From: Prauserella flavalba
Lineage (GTDB): Bacteria; Actinomycetota; Actinomycetes; Mycobacteriales; Pseudonocardiaceae
DNA: 64,000 nucleotides
NCBI RefSeq assembly: GCF_003202235.1
Contig: NZ_MASU01000001.1
Coordinates: 186,001 to 250,000, forward strand
Reading direction: 5' to 3'
The position numbers were made by a program, and so were the translations under genes. The notes under the pieces are model-generated. The model had not been told where the DNA came from. It saw only the letters and a list, made by a program, of their open reading frames with translations, and did not search any database. This document shows positions 17,412 to 28,163 of this stretch, piece after piece; the first letter of the stretch is position 1, and every line of letters starts with the position of its first letter.

Positions 17412-17807
17412 TCAGCCGAGCCTCACCGGACGCCCCGGGACGCCGCCCGTCTGCTGCTGGCGGTGCCGCCACAGCACGTACGCGCCGACGTAGGACCCGA
17501 TCACGAGCAGCAGCGCGAGGATGCCGATCACCGGCAGGATCTCGCGCGGGACGATGGTGTCGTAGAGGTAGTACTCGTTGAAGCCGCCGGGCAACGGTCC
17601 GAGGCCCCGTTGCTCGCGCAGGTAGTCCTCGGCAACGGTCAGCGGGCAGGGCAGCGGCAGGACGTTGACGGCGATTCCCCACAGCGCGAAGAAGATGTGC
17701 ACGAAGATCGACTTCGGCCAGATCCACGCGAGAAATCCGCCGAGTCCGATATAAATCAACGCGAGGAAATGGACTGCTGTCGTGAGAACGGTCAGCAACC
17801 CCAGCAT
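17412..17807 (-). CDS. DUF2784 family integral membrane protein
   Basis: A 131-aa protein with about four membrane segments. Conserved DUF2784 features are present: FLALIYIGLGGFLAWIWPK, then WGIAVNVLPLPCPLTVAEDY with the PCPLT motif, and a C-terminal YVLWRHR. Function of the family is unknown. The ATG at 17807 follows a GGTGGGG site; a longer in-frame start at 17882 would add 25 non-conserved residues. Confidence 0.75.
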   Translation of the reverse strand: MLGLLTVLTTAVHFLALIYIGLGGFLAWIWPKSIFVHIFFALWGIAVNVLPLPCPLTVAEDYLREQRGLGPLPGGFNEYYLYDTIVPREILPVIGILALLLVIGSYVGAYVLWRHRQQQTGGVPGRPVRLG

Positions 17808-17905
17808 CGCCCCACCTACCCCGGTAACAACCCCCTGATCACTGACAACGGTACTCCCAATCACCTCATCCGTCGTCTTCAAAATGATCTGTCGGAAATC
17901 GCAAA

Positions 17906-17941
17906 CGGCCCGTTACGAAGCCGAGACTTCGTAACGGGCCG
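17906..17941 (-). terminator. Intrinsic terminator after the RidA/amine oxidase operon
   Basis: A 15-bp perfect stem (17906-17920 with 17927-17941) with a 6-base loop, 19 bases past the ridA stop codon. On the minus strand the stem is followed by a short T-containing stretch. Confidence 0.8.
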
Positions 17942-17959
17942 CTGTCCACTCGGGCGCGG

Positions 17960-18613
17960 TCAGTAAGTGGCCTGGACCTCCACCTCGATCAGCCATCCGG
18001 GTACCGCGAGCCCGGCCACCTCGGTGGTCGCGCGGGCTGGCCGAGCCGGGTTGACCACAGAGGGCCGCACGGGTGCGGTGGTGCCGATCGGCATCGGGAT
18101 CGGCTTGCCGGTGCCGAGGTCCACATTGGCGAAGAAATGCCGGTACGCCCGGTTCCAGCCCGCGTAGTCGGCGTCGCTCGCCCCTGGAGTGCGTTTGAGG
18201 TAGCACTTCATGGTGATCACGTCCTGCGGCCTCGCGCCCATCGCCGTGAGGTTGTCCACGATGCGCTTGAGCGTGTTCCACGCCTGCGCCTCGGTGATCG
18301 TGACGCCGGCGGGCAACGTGCCGCCGGGAAACAGCGAGAGGTCGACGTACTGTTCGGGCGATCCCGCTGGTGCCGAAGGGTTCGCGGCGGCCGGGCCGAG
18401 GCCGCTGCTGGTGTAGACCGCGACCGCGCCGCCCACGGCGACGCCGTTCGCGATCGAAGGGTTGTTGCCGCCTGGCATGTTGAAGCGCACCTCGGTGGGG
18501 CGAGGGCCTTTGCCGCGGTGGCCGCCCGCCGAGGCCGTGCCGGCGCCGAGTCCGGCCGCGACCGCCGTTCCGCCCGCGACGGCGCCGAGTCTGCGCCGGG
18601 AGAACCTGCTCAT
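17960..18613 (-). CDS. Tat-exported RidA (YjgF/YER057c) family protein
   Basis: A 217-aa protein. The start MSRFSRRRLGAVAGG is a twin-arginine signal (R-R-R-L with hydrophobic core to about residue 30), which is rare for RidA. Residues about 40-217 are the RidA fold, with VDLSLFPGG, TEAQAWNTLKRIVDNLTAMG, VITMKCYLKR and the C-terminal LIEVEVQATY. RidA proteins hydrolyse reactive enamine/imine intermediates. It lies 4 bases downstream of a Tat-exported flavin amine oxidase whose product is an imine, so the two probably work in sequence outside the membrane. GGAAGGG site before the ATG. Confidence 0.85.
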   Translation of the reverse strand: MSRFSRRRLGAVAGGTAVAAGLGAGTASAGGHRGKGPRPTEVRFNMPGGNNPSIANGVAVGGAVAVYTSSGLGPAAANPSAPAGSPEQYVDLSLFPGGTLPAGVTITEAQAWNTLKRIVDNLTAMGARPQDVITMKCYLKRTPGASDADYAGWNRAYRHFFANVDLGTGKPIPMPIGTTAPVRPSVVNPARPARATTEVAGLAVPGWLIEVEVQATY

Positions 18614-18617
18614 GTGC

Positions 18618-20219
18618 CTACCCTTCCGCCATGACGCGCTGGTGGATGCCGGTGACGGCGTGGCGGGCGGAGTCGAACGCACCCGCCTGCCACGCGATGA
18701 AGTAGCTGAGCCAGTCGCCCGCGAAGTAGACGTGCCCGGCGGGTTTGTTGAGCAGCGCGTACTGCCCGCTCGTGCGCGAGGGCCAGCCGACCCAGGCGCC
18801 CTCGAGGAACGGCGTCCGCTGCCACGCGACGGAGAACGCCGACGCGAGCTCCGAGCGGTACTTCTCGCCGTGGATCTTCACGCCCTGCGCGAGTGCCCGC
18901 TCCGTTCGCGCCGAGGGGGCGAGGGCGCCGTAGGTGTTCGCGCTGCCGCCCGTGTTGTAGTAGCCGACCACGACCCCGCGTTCGCCGTGGAAACCGGCCG
19001 ACGGGTACCAGATGTGCTGGAGGTCCATGTCGGTCTCGGTGATGCCGCCGTAGATCCGCTCGTCGGTCTCCCACCAGCGGCTCCGGTACTCGAGGCCGAT
19101 CTTGCCCGCCGACGTGACGGTGGGGTAGCGCAGCGCCGCGGTGACGGCCGGGTCGAGGTTGGTGGGGACCTTCGCCATCAGGTGCGGCGGCAGTGTGGCG
19201 ACGCAGAAGTCCGCGGTGAGGAGCACCTCCTTGCCGCGCCGGTCGGTGTAGGTCACCTCGACGCCGCGGTCGGTGTCGGTGACGCCGGTGACGCGGGCGC
19301 CGAGGCGGACCTTGTCCCTGCCCACCGCGTCATAGAGCGCCCTGGGGATGGCGTCCATGCCGCCGACGGGCTGGAGCATGGTCATGGCCTGGTCGTAGCC
19401 GAACTCGAACGAGAAGTACCGGCCGACCTGGCTGGCGAGCACGGCGGGGAGCGGGGGCGGCGGGCCGAGCACCGTGCCTGCCTGGTCGGCGGCACCCGGC
19501 TCGACGGAGTACCCGCGCCTGCTCGTACCGGTGTAGGCGTACCCGGCGGCCTTGTTGCCGATCGCGCCGAAGCCGGAGAGGAACGTCAGCAGCGCGTCCT
19601 TGTCGGAGGCGGTCAGGCTCGCGTCGAGCGAACCCTGGTCGACGGCCTTGGCCAGCAGTTCTGAGACGTAGCCGTACATGTCGGCCTTGGCGGTGCGGTA
19701 CTGCTGAGGCGCGACGCCGGTCCGCTCGTTGTAGATGAGCGCGTTGGCGTTGGCGTTGAGGAACGTCTCCAGCGGGACGCCCAGCTCGCGGCAGTAGTCG
19801 AGGGTGATGTGCGACTGGGGCAGTCGCGCCGGTCCCGCGTTGAGGTAGATGTTCGGGTCCCGGCTGAAGCGGGCGGTCTGGGTGTGCCCGTCGAGATCGG
19901 TCTCCGTGGTGCCGGCCCTGACCGTCCAGTTACGACCGCCGACGCGGTCCTTGGCTTCGAGCACCGTGCACCGGTACCCGGCCTTGCCCAGTTCGTACGC
20001 GGCGGCGAGACCGGCGACGCCCGCGCCGAGCACCACCACCTTCTTGCCGCGCTTGCGGCCGTCGAGATCGCCGGTGCGGGGCGGGCGGAAGCCGGGGACG
20101 GCGAGCGCCTGGGGCGAGGCCATCAGGCCGAGCGCCCGCATCGACTCGAACATCACCCCGGCCCCGCCCGCGACGCCGATGGATCTGAGCAGGGTTCGAC
20201 GTGTCACGTTGGATGCCAT
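18618..20219 (-). CDS. Tat-exported flavin amine oxidase
   Basis: A 533-aa protein starting MASNVTRRTLLRSIGVAGGA, a twin-arginine signal. The FAD Rossmann motif is VVVLGAGVAGLAAAYELGKA at about residues 60-79, followed by VLEAKDRVGGRNWTVR; the C-terminal FAD signature is HVYFAGDWLSYFIAWQAGAF. It belongs to the monoamine oxidase / L-amino acid oxidase family, which oxidises an amine to an imine and makes hydrogen peroxide. Substrate unknown. It is first in a two-gene operon with the exported RidA protein. AAGGGAGC precedes the ATG. Confidence 0.9.
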   Translation of the reverse strand: MASNVTRRTLLRSIGVAGGAGVMFESMRALGLMASPQALAVPGFRPPRTGDLDGRKRGKKVVVLGAGVAGLAAAYELGKAGYRCTVLEAKDRVGGRNWTVRAGTTETDLDGHTQTARFSRDPNIYLNAGPARLPQSHITLDYCRELGVPLETFLNANANALIYNERTGVAPQQYRTAKADMYGYVSELLAKAVDQGSLDASLTASDKDALLTFLSGFGAIGNKAAGYAYTGTSRRGYSVEPGAADQAGTVLGPPPPLPAVLASQVGRYFSFEFGYDQAMTMLQPVGGMDAIPRALYDAVGRDKVRLGARVTGVTDTDRGVEVTYTDRRGKEVLLTADFCVATLPPHLMAKVPTNLDPAVTAALRYPTVTSAGKIGLEYRSRWWETDERIYGGITETDMDLQHIWYPSAGFHGERGVVVGYYNTGGSANTYGALAPSARTERALAQGVKIHGEKYRSELASAFSVAWQRTPFLEGAWVGWPSRTSGQYALLNKPAGHVYFAGDWLSYFIAWQAGAFDSARHAVTGIHQRVMAEG

Positions 20220-20346
20220 TCAAGCTCCCTTCGCCACGAGGCGAAGCAGAGCTTGATCGACCAGCGCACTCAGCAGGGTGACACGGTGATGTCGTTCTCG
20301 TTAGCAAGCCTGAGAAACGACTTTCGCCGGGGTAACCGGCCGTTGA

Positions 20347-20910
20347 TCAGGCGAGGCCGAGGTCGTCGAGATCGAGCAGGTACCGGTACGGCAGGCCCTC
20401 CTTCTCGATGGCCTCCTTGGCACCCGTGCCGCGATCGACCACCGTGGCCACGCCGACCACCGTGGCTCCCGCCTCGCCCAGCGCCTCCACCGCGGTGAGC
20501 ACGCTGCCGCCGGTGGTGGAGGTGTCCTCGACGGCGAGCACCCGCTGCCCGGCGACCTCCATCCCCTCGATGCGGCGCTGCATGCCGTGTTCCTTGACGG
20601 CCTTGCGCACCACGAACGCGTCGAGCACCATCCCGTCGGCCGCGGCCGAGTGCAGCATCGCCGTGGCGACCGGGTCGGCACCGAGGGTGAGCCCGCCGAC
20701 GGCCACGTAGTCCCAGTCGGCGGTGAGCCTGCGCAGCAGGCGGCCGATGAGCGGAGCGGCGGCGTGATGCAGGGTCGCCCGGCGCAGGTCGACGTAGTAG
20801 TCGGCCTCCTTGCCGGAGGAGAGCGTCACCTTGCCGCGCACCACGCACAGTTCGGTGACCAGCCTGGCCAGTTCGATCTTCGCCGCTTCGTCAGTCGAGG
20901 GGTTCGCCAC
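20347..20910 (-). CDS. pyrE: Orotate phosphoribosyltransferase
   Basis: A 187-aa type I phosphoribosyltransferase of UMP synthesis. The PRPP-binding loop is VLAVEDTSTTGGSVLTAVEA at about residues 123-142; SSGKEADYYVDLRRATLHHA is the OPRTase substrate region near the N-terminus and AVGGLTLGADPVA follows. It converts orotate plus PRPP to OMP in the cytosol. GTG start. In many Pseudonocardiaceae it sits away from the pyr operon, near clpB, as here. Confidence 0.92.
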   Translation of the reverse strand: MANPSTDEAAKIELARLVTELCVVRGKVTLSSGKEADYYVDLRRATLHHAAAPLIGRLLRRLTADWDYVAVGGLTLGADPVATAMLHSAAADGMVLDAFVVRKAVKEHGMQRRIEGMEVAGQRVLAVEDTSTTGGSVLTAVEALGEAGATVVGVATVVDRGTGAKEAIEKEGLPYRYLLDLDDLGLA

Positions 20911-20938
20911 GACCCGCAGTTTTACACACGCGCTTCGC

Positions 20939-21706
20939 TCAGGTCCGGTCGCGACCCGCGAACCGGCCGCCGAGCCTGCGCACGAGCCCGCGCGGCAGGA
21001 ACCTTCCCACGGTGGCGATGACCTTGTACTGCGGGCTCGGGATGGAGACGACCTTGCCCTTGCGCAGGTCGGTGAGCGCGTCGGCGACCACGCGGTCGGC
21101 GCTCAGCCAGAACGCCTTGGGCCCGGTCTTCTCCAGGCCAGCGCGGTCGTGGAACTCGGTCTCGGTGAACCCCGGGCACAGTGCCAGCACCCGCACCCCG
21201 GAGCCGTGCAGCGCCGAGGCGAGCCCGTCGGAGAACGACGTCACCCAGCTCTTGCTGGCGGTGTAGGTGGAGCCCCTGCCGGAGAAGAAACCGGCGACGC
21301 TGGAGACGTTGATCACGTCGCCGCTGCCGCGTTCCAGCATCGTGGGCAGGGCGGCCCTCGTCAGGCGCAGCACGGCGGTGACGTTGACGTCGAGCTGGTG
21401 CTGCAGCTCGTCGGCCGACGCGGTCCAGAACTCGCCCGCCAGGCCGAGGCCCGCGTTGTTGACGAGCAGGTCGACGGGCTGCTCGCGCAGGCACTGCTCC
21501 ACGGCCTCGCGGCCCTCGGCGGTGGCCAGATCCGCGGGCAGCACATCCGCGGTGATGCCGTGCGCGGAAGCGAGCTCCTTCGCCCTGGCGCGCAGCTTCG
21601 GTTCGCTCCGGGCGACGAGCACGAGGTCGTAGCGCTCGGCGGCGAGCCTGCGGGCGAACGCGGCGCCGATACCGACCGTAGCGCCCGTGATCAAAGCTGT
21701 AGCCAT
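20939..21706 (-). CDS. Short-chain dehydrogenase/reductase
   Basis: A 255-aa classical SDR. NAD(P) motif TGATVGIG at the N-terminus, NNAG near residue 85, catalytic Ser in NVSSVAGFF and YTASK (Tyr-x-x-x-Lys) near residue 150. The ATG at 21706 is preferred to a TTG three codons earlier. The C-terminal [20 protein letters not shown] resembles fatty-acyl or steroid-type SDRs of actinomycetes. Substrate unknown. It precedes pyrE by 28 bases on the same strand. Confidence 0.87.
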   Translation of the reverse strand: MATALITGATVGIGAAFARRLAAERYDLVLVARSEPKLRARAKELASAHGITADVLPADLATAEGREAVEQCLREQPVDLLVNNAGLGLAGEFWTASADELQHQLDVNVTAVLRLTRAALPTMLERGSGDVINVSSVAGFFSGRGSTYTASKSWVTSFSDGLASALHGSGVRVLALCPGFTETEFHDRAGLEKTGPKAFWLSADRVVADALTDLRKGKVVSIPSPQYKVIATVGRFLPRGLVRRLGGRFAGRDRT

Positions 21707-21807
21707 GCGCCCCAAAGTACCGCCCTGGTGGGATCACGGAGAGCACAGGAAGTATCTTCGGGACGCCATTAGGGGTACGCACTCACCCAGACGAGGATGA
21801 GCTCCAG

Positions 21808-22101
21808 ATGGAGGACGGCGCCATCGACTACCTGTCGTTCGTCCGAGGCTTCCTCGCGGCGACCGACCCCGAGAACTCCGACGGTGACGAACCGACCGTG
21901 CCGCCGGCGAACGGTCGCGCCCTCGACCCCGAGTCGTACGCGGAGGGCTACGCCGTGGCGAGGACCCGCGAGTTCCCCGTGACCTACCGGGAGCTGTCGG
22001 TGCGGGACGACGGCCGGTTCACCGGCACGCTCGACCTCGGCGACCTGTCCGGCTTCGGGGAGTTCACCGACGAGCGCCTTTCGGGCACGCTCGATCTCTG
22101 A
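21808..22101 (+). CDS. Small acidic protein of unknown function
   Basis: A 97-aa acidic protein (MEDGAIDYLSFVRGFLAATD ... LSGFGEFTDERLSGTLDL). No recognised domain. The C-terminal half has two similar 'GTLDL' turns (FTGTLDLGDL and LSGTLDL). The start is supported by GAGG about ten bases upstream and by coding-like third-position GC. Its stop codon abuts that of the following minus-strand gene with no gap. Confidence 0.6.
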   Translation: MEDGAIDYLSFVRGFLAATDPENSDGDEPTVPPANGRALDPESYAEGYAVARTREFPVTYRELSVRDDGRFTGTLDLGDLSGFGEFTDERLSGTLDL

Positions 22102-22839
22102 CTAGAAGCCCTGCTGGCGCGCCCGCTCCTCGGTGGTGGTCGTGGGCTGCGCGGCCGAAGGCGGCGGCGCCTGCTCCCGCTGCGCCTGCGCCTGCAGCGC
22201 CTCCTCATCGAAAGGGTCGACGATGTCGGCGATCTCGCCGAGGTCGCGCAGCAGCCGCTCCAGCCGGGACGGGCCGACGTTGGGCGCCACGCTCGCGAGC
22301 ACCCACTCGTTCTCCAGCCACGCCACGCCGACGTCGCCGCCCAGCGCGTCGGCGGCGTCCACCAGCTCCTGCGTGATCATCGCGCGGGCCGTGTTCACCT
22401 CGTCGGCGAACGCGTAGCGCTGGCCGACCGGGCCGAGCAGCTCCGGCATCTCGGCGCGCTGGAACGGCACGCTCGCGAGCCACAGCTCCAGCAGCACCGG
22501 GTGGATCCGGTTGCAGCGCACGGCGACGATCACGGCGGGGATCAGCCCGTCGGCCTCGATGTCGAAGACGAACACCGGGCGCCTGCCGTCGGAGGTGAAC
22601 GTGGAGCCCGCGACGACGTTGACCGCCGCCTCGGCCCCGAAGTACCCGATGGCACCGCCTGCCCACTGCTGCGGGAGGCGTTCGTCCTCCTCGACGTACT
22701 GCCAGCCGCGCAGCTCGGCCCAGCGCGCCCGCTCACGATTGCGGGAGCTCTCCCTGGCCTTGTCGGCGGTGAGCAGTGCGAGCCCGGCCACCGCGGCGAC
22801 GGCCGCGATGACGAACCAGATCCACGCTGGAATACCCAC
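22102..22839 (-). CDS. Single-pass membrane protein of unknown function
   Basis: A 245-aa protein with one N-terminal membrane helix (about residues 4-25) followed by a charged linker and a cytosolic domain, and a Gln/Pro/Thr-rich tail. The start is placed at the GTG 22839 because a TACCCT box lies 7 nt upstream (leaderless), though a GTG at 22860 is also in frame. The domain has LRGWQYVEEDERLP and RRPVFVFDIEADG, seen in uncharacterised actinobacterial proteins (DUF3137-like layout). No enzyme motif is visible. Confidence 0.65.
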   Translation of the reverse strand: MGIPAWIWFVIAAVAAVAGLALLTADKARESSRNRERARWAELRGWQYVEEDERLPQQWAGGAIGYFGAEAAVNVVAGSTFTSDGRRPVFVFDIEADGLIPAVIVAVRCNRIHPVLLELWLASVPFQRAEMPELLGPVGQRYAFADEVNTARAMITQELVDAADALGGDVGVAWLENEWVLASVAPNVGPSRLERLLRDLGEIADIVDPFDEEALQAQAQREQAPPPSAAQPTTTTEERARQQGF

Positions 22840-22858
22840 GGCGACCAGGGTATCCCTC

Positions 22859-22888
22859 ACGGCCCGCCGACCAAGATCAGCGGGCCGT
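22859..22888 (-). terminator. Probable clpB terminator
   Basis: A 9-bp perfect stem, ACGGCCCGC with GCGGGCCGT, and a 12-base loop, about 20 bases past the clpB stop codon on the minus strand. No clear T-run, as is common in actinomycetes. Confidence 0.6.
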
Positions 22889-22909
22889 GTCGCGGGTACT
22901 CGTTTGGGC

Positions 22910-25519
<2,610 letters not shown>

Positions 25520-25593
25520 CCCCTCACCTCTGGTCGAAAGCTGCCTGCACCAAGCCTCCCGCAGAGGCCGTCGCTATGCACAACGTCAGGAAA

Positions 25594-25614
25594 GTTGAGT
25601 CTGTTCCGCTCAAC
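25594..25614. promoter_or_regulatory. HAIR element (HspR box) upstream of clpB
   Basis: GTTGAGT-N7-GCTCAAC matches the HspR-associated inverted repeat CTTGAGT-N7-ACTCAAG in 11 of 14 arm positions with the correct 7-base spacer. It lies in the clpB/AGCS divergent gap, 75 bases from the clpB ATG. The HspR gene itself is at 31801-32247. Confidence 0.8.
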
Positions 25615-25673
25615 CCGATGTTTCCCAAAGTAACGACTGTGGCCCGTGGCTTGCCATTTACCAACCCATTGGG

Positions 25674-27275
25674 ATGAACTACCGGACCATGTCTGTCATC
25701 ACATTTGGGCCGCCGGCCACGAGCTCACCGCCCGAGACCCATGTCCTCGCCGCCGAGGGAGGCACCCTTGCCTCGATCGAGGAGTGGATCAACGAAGTCT
25801 TCACTCCCATCTCGGACGGCCTGTCCAACTTCGTGTTCGCCGAGCTGACGATCGGCAGCATCTCGTTCCCGTGGATCGTCGCGTGGCTCATCCTCGCCGC
25901 GGCCATCTTCACCTGCTACTTCGGCTTCATCCAGTTCCGCAGGTTCAAGCTCGCCACCGAGCTCGTCAGGGGCAAGTACACCAACCCGGACGAACCGGGC
26001 GAGATCAACCACTTCCAGGCGCTGGCCTCCGCGCTGTCGGGAACGGTCGGGCTCGGCAACATCGCCGGTGTCGGTGTGGCCGTGACCATCGGCGGTGCGG
26101 GCGCGACGTTCTGGATGATCGTCGCCGGCCTGCTCGCCATGTGCACCAAGTTCGTCGAATGCACCCTGGGCGTGAAGTACCGCGAGGTGCACGAGGACGG
26201 CACGGTCTCCGGCGGCCCCATGCACTACCTGCGCAAGGGTCTCGCCGACCGGTTCCGCAACGGCTTCGGCATCGGCCTCGGCAAGGTGCTCGCCGTGCTC
26301 GCGGCCATCATGCTGCTGTTCTTCGCCTTCGCGGGCGGCAACATGTTCCAGGCCAACCAGACCTTCGCGCAGCTGCGCGACGTCACCGGCGGCGACGACG
26401 GGTTCCTCGCCAGCGACGGCGCCGCGTTCGTCTTCGGCGTCGTGCTCGCGATCGTCGTCGGCGCGGTGATCATCGGCGGCATCAAGTCGATCGGCGCCGT
26501 GACCAGCCGCCTCGTGCCCGCGATGGCGATCATCTACATCTCCGCGTGCCTCATCGTCATCGGCGTCAACATCAGCGACGTTCCGTCGGCGTTCGGCGAG
26601 ATCATCTCGGGCGCGTTCACGGGCGAGGGTGTCGCGGGTGGTGCCATCGGCGCACTGATCGTCGGCTTCCAGCGTTCCGCGTTCTCCAACGAGGCAGGCC
26701 TGGGCTCCGCCCCCATCGCGCATTCGGCGGTGAAGACGAAGAACCCGATCACCGAGGGGTACGTCGCGCTGCTGGAGCCGTTCATCGACACGGTGATCGT
26801 CTGCACGATGACCGCGCTGACCGTCGTCATCGCCAACACGCAGTTCTGGAACGACGCGAAGGCGACCGTGGCCGCGGGCGGCGAGACGCCGGACGGTGTG
26901 ACCGTGACGTCGGAGTCGTTCGAGACGGTGCTGCCGTGGTTCCCGTACGTGCTGACGATCGCGGTGGTGCTCTTCGCCCTGTCGACGATCATCACCTGGG
27001 GCTACTACGGCCAGAAGGCGTGGGCGTTCCTGTTCGGCAAGTCGCGGACCGCGGAGCGCGTCTACCAGGCGATCTTCTGCCTGCTCACGATCGCGGGCTG
27101 CGTGCTGACGCTGGGCAGCGTGCTCAGCTTCGCCGATGCCGTGCTGTTCCTGCTCGCGCTGTTCAACATCATCGGCCTGTACCTGCTGGTGCCGGTGGTC
27201 AAGCGTGAGGTCGCCGACTTCGCGGGCAAGCTGCGCTCCGGCGAGGTGAAGAAGATCGAGAAGGTGCGCAGCTGA
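25674..27275 (+). CDS. Alanine/glycine:cation symporter (AGCS) family transporter
   Basis: A 533-aa membrane protein with about 10-11 helices. AGCS signatures: SALSGTVGLGNIAGVGVAVT (about 118-137), VSGGPMHYLRKGL and FQRSAFSNEAGLGSAPIAHS, including the GLGNIAGV sodium-site region. It imports alanine, glycine or another small amino acid with sodium. The N-terminus is uncertain: ATG codons at 25674 and 25689 both lack a good ribosome site. It is divergent from clpB and convergent with a MarR gene. Confidence 0.9.
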   Translation: MNYRTMSVITFGPPATSSPPETHVLAAEGGTLASIEEWINEVFTPISDGLSNFVFAELTIGSISFPWIVAWLILAAAIFTCYFGFIQFRRFKLATELVRGKYTNPDEPGEINHFQALASALSGTVGLGNIAGVGVAVTIGGAGATFWMIVAGLLAMCTKFVECTLGVKYREVHEDGTVSGGPMHYLRKGLADRFRNGFGIGLGKVLAVLAAIMLLFFAFAGGNMFQANQTFAQLRDVTGGDDGFLASDGAAFVFGVVLAIVVGAVIIGGIKSIGAVTSRLVPAMAIIYISACLIVIGVNISDVPSAFGEIISGAFTGEGVAGGAIGALIVGFQRSAFSNEAGLGSAPIAHSAVKTKNPITEGYVALLEPFIDTVIVCTMTALTVVIANTQFWNDAKATVAAGGETPDGVTVTSESFETVLPWFPYVLTIAVVLFALSTIITWGYYGQKAWAFLFGKSRTAERVYQAIFCLLTIAGCVLTLGSVLSFADAVLFLLALFNIIGLYLLVPVVKREVADFAGKLRSGEVKKIEKVRS

Positions 27276-27298
27276 TCCGCTGAGCACCGCCCTGGCCG

Positions 27299-27337
27299 AC
27301 GGCCCGCTACCCGGTCTTGCCCCGGGTGGCGGGCCGT
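27299..27337. terminator. Bidirectional terminator between AGCS and marR genes
   Basis: A 16-bp stem (27299-27314 with 27322-27337, one G-T pair) and 7-base loop between convergent genes. Its right part overlaps the last codons of the marR gene. Confidence 0.75.
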
Positions 27338-27801
27338 TCCTGGTTCGGAGCCTGCGCGCCGACCATCGCGCGCAGATCGTCGTTCACGGCCCGCAGCCTG
27401 CCGGCGAGGTCCTCGAGTTCCGCTTCGTCCCAGTCGGCGAGTGCGTTGCGCACGAAGTCGACGTGCAGCTGCCGCCAGCGCTCCAGGTGCTGGTGCCCCT
27501 TGTCCGAGACCGTGACGAGCGTGACCCTGCCGTCCTCCGGCGACGGCCGACGCTCGACCAGACCGAAGGACGCGAGCTGGCCGATCTGCCTGCTGACCAC
27601 CGAGATGTCGACCATCCGCAGCTTCGCCAGCTCGGAGAGCCGCAGTTCACCATGCCGGTCGATCTCCGAGAGGAGCATGACGGCAGCGGGGTGCGGGCCG
27701 TCGCCGGTCTGCCAGAGCTGCATGACCCACGCCTGGTGCAACTGAGACGACGTGCGGATCTGCCGCATGAGATCGACACAGACCTCGTCCGAGGGGTTCA
27801 T
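27307..27801 (-). CDS. MarR family transcriptional regulator
   Basis: A 164-aa winged-helix regulator with LAKLRMVDISVVSRQIGQLA as the HTH and GLVERRPSPEDGRVTLVTVS as the wing. Long N-terminal helix for dimerisation and a charged tail. It is divergent from the flavohaemoglobin gene across a 362-base gap, and could control that gene or itself. A short palindrome (27818-27828) lies just upstream of its ATG. Confidence 0.88.
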   Translation of the reverse strand: MNPSDEVCVDLMRQIRTSSQLHQAWVMQLWQTGDGPHPAAVMLLSEIDRHGELRLSELAKLRMVDISVVSRQIGQLASFGLVERRPSPEDGRVTLVTVSDKGHQHLERWRQLHVDFVRNALADWDEAELEDLAGRLRAVNDDLRAMVGAQAPNQERPATRGKTG

Positions 27802-27817
27802 GGCCTCACCTGGTCAC

Positions 27818-27828
27818 AGTAAGTTACT
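27818..27828. promoter_or_regulatory. Candidate operator upstream of marR
   Basis: AGTAAGTTACT, a palindrome around one central base, 17 bases upstream of the marR start and next to a TATAGA-like -10 on the minus strand. Good position for autoregulation; identity is inferred. Confidence 0.4.
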
Positions 27829-28009
27829 TGCTCTATACAAATTCTACTCGGCCGGCGGCGTCGCGAAACCGTGTATCAGGTGAAATAGGGCACTAAGCGG
27901 ACTCTAGTACCACCCATCCGGAGCAACCACAGGGGGACAACTCGCACAGCGACTACCGCCCGGCTGCACGGGAACCTAATGTTGGGTCGGCGCTTGCTCA
28001 GAAAGGTGG

Positions 28010-28095
28010 ATTATTCATGGAGCCTCCGCACTGGACGTGGGTCACTGACCTGCTGGGGCAGTCGCACCATCCACCGTCACCCGTTCGTGAATAAT
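28010..28095. promoter_or_regulatory. Flavohaemoglobin upstream region with a widely spaced inverted repeat
   Basis: The 362-base gap 27802-28163 carries no convincing gene. It contains ATTATTCATG (28010-28019) and CGTGAATAAT (28086-28095), inverted copies matching at 9 of 10 positions, 66 bases apart and more AT-rich than the surroundings. They could be paired regulator sites for the flavohaemoglobin promoter. An open frame across this region lacks a start signal and homology. Confidence 0.35.
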
Positions 28096-28163
28096 CGCGA
28101 CCGCCTTTTCATTACTGTGCGTATCAATCAGCCCGCTCGACGCGGACCCACTGGGGCAGACGA

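Noticed and set aside
20285-20340. pyrE terminator hairpin
   Set aside because: The best stem near 20303-20325 has a bulge and short arms; not convincing enough to list.
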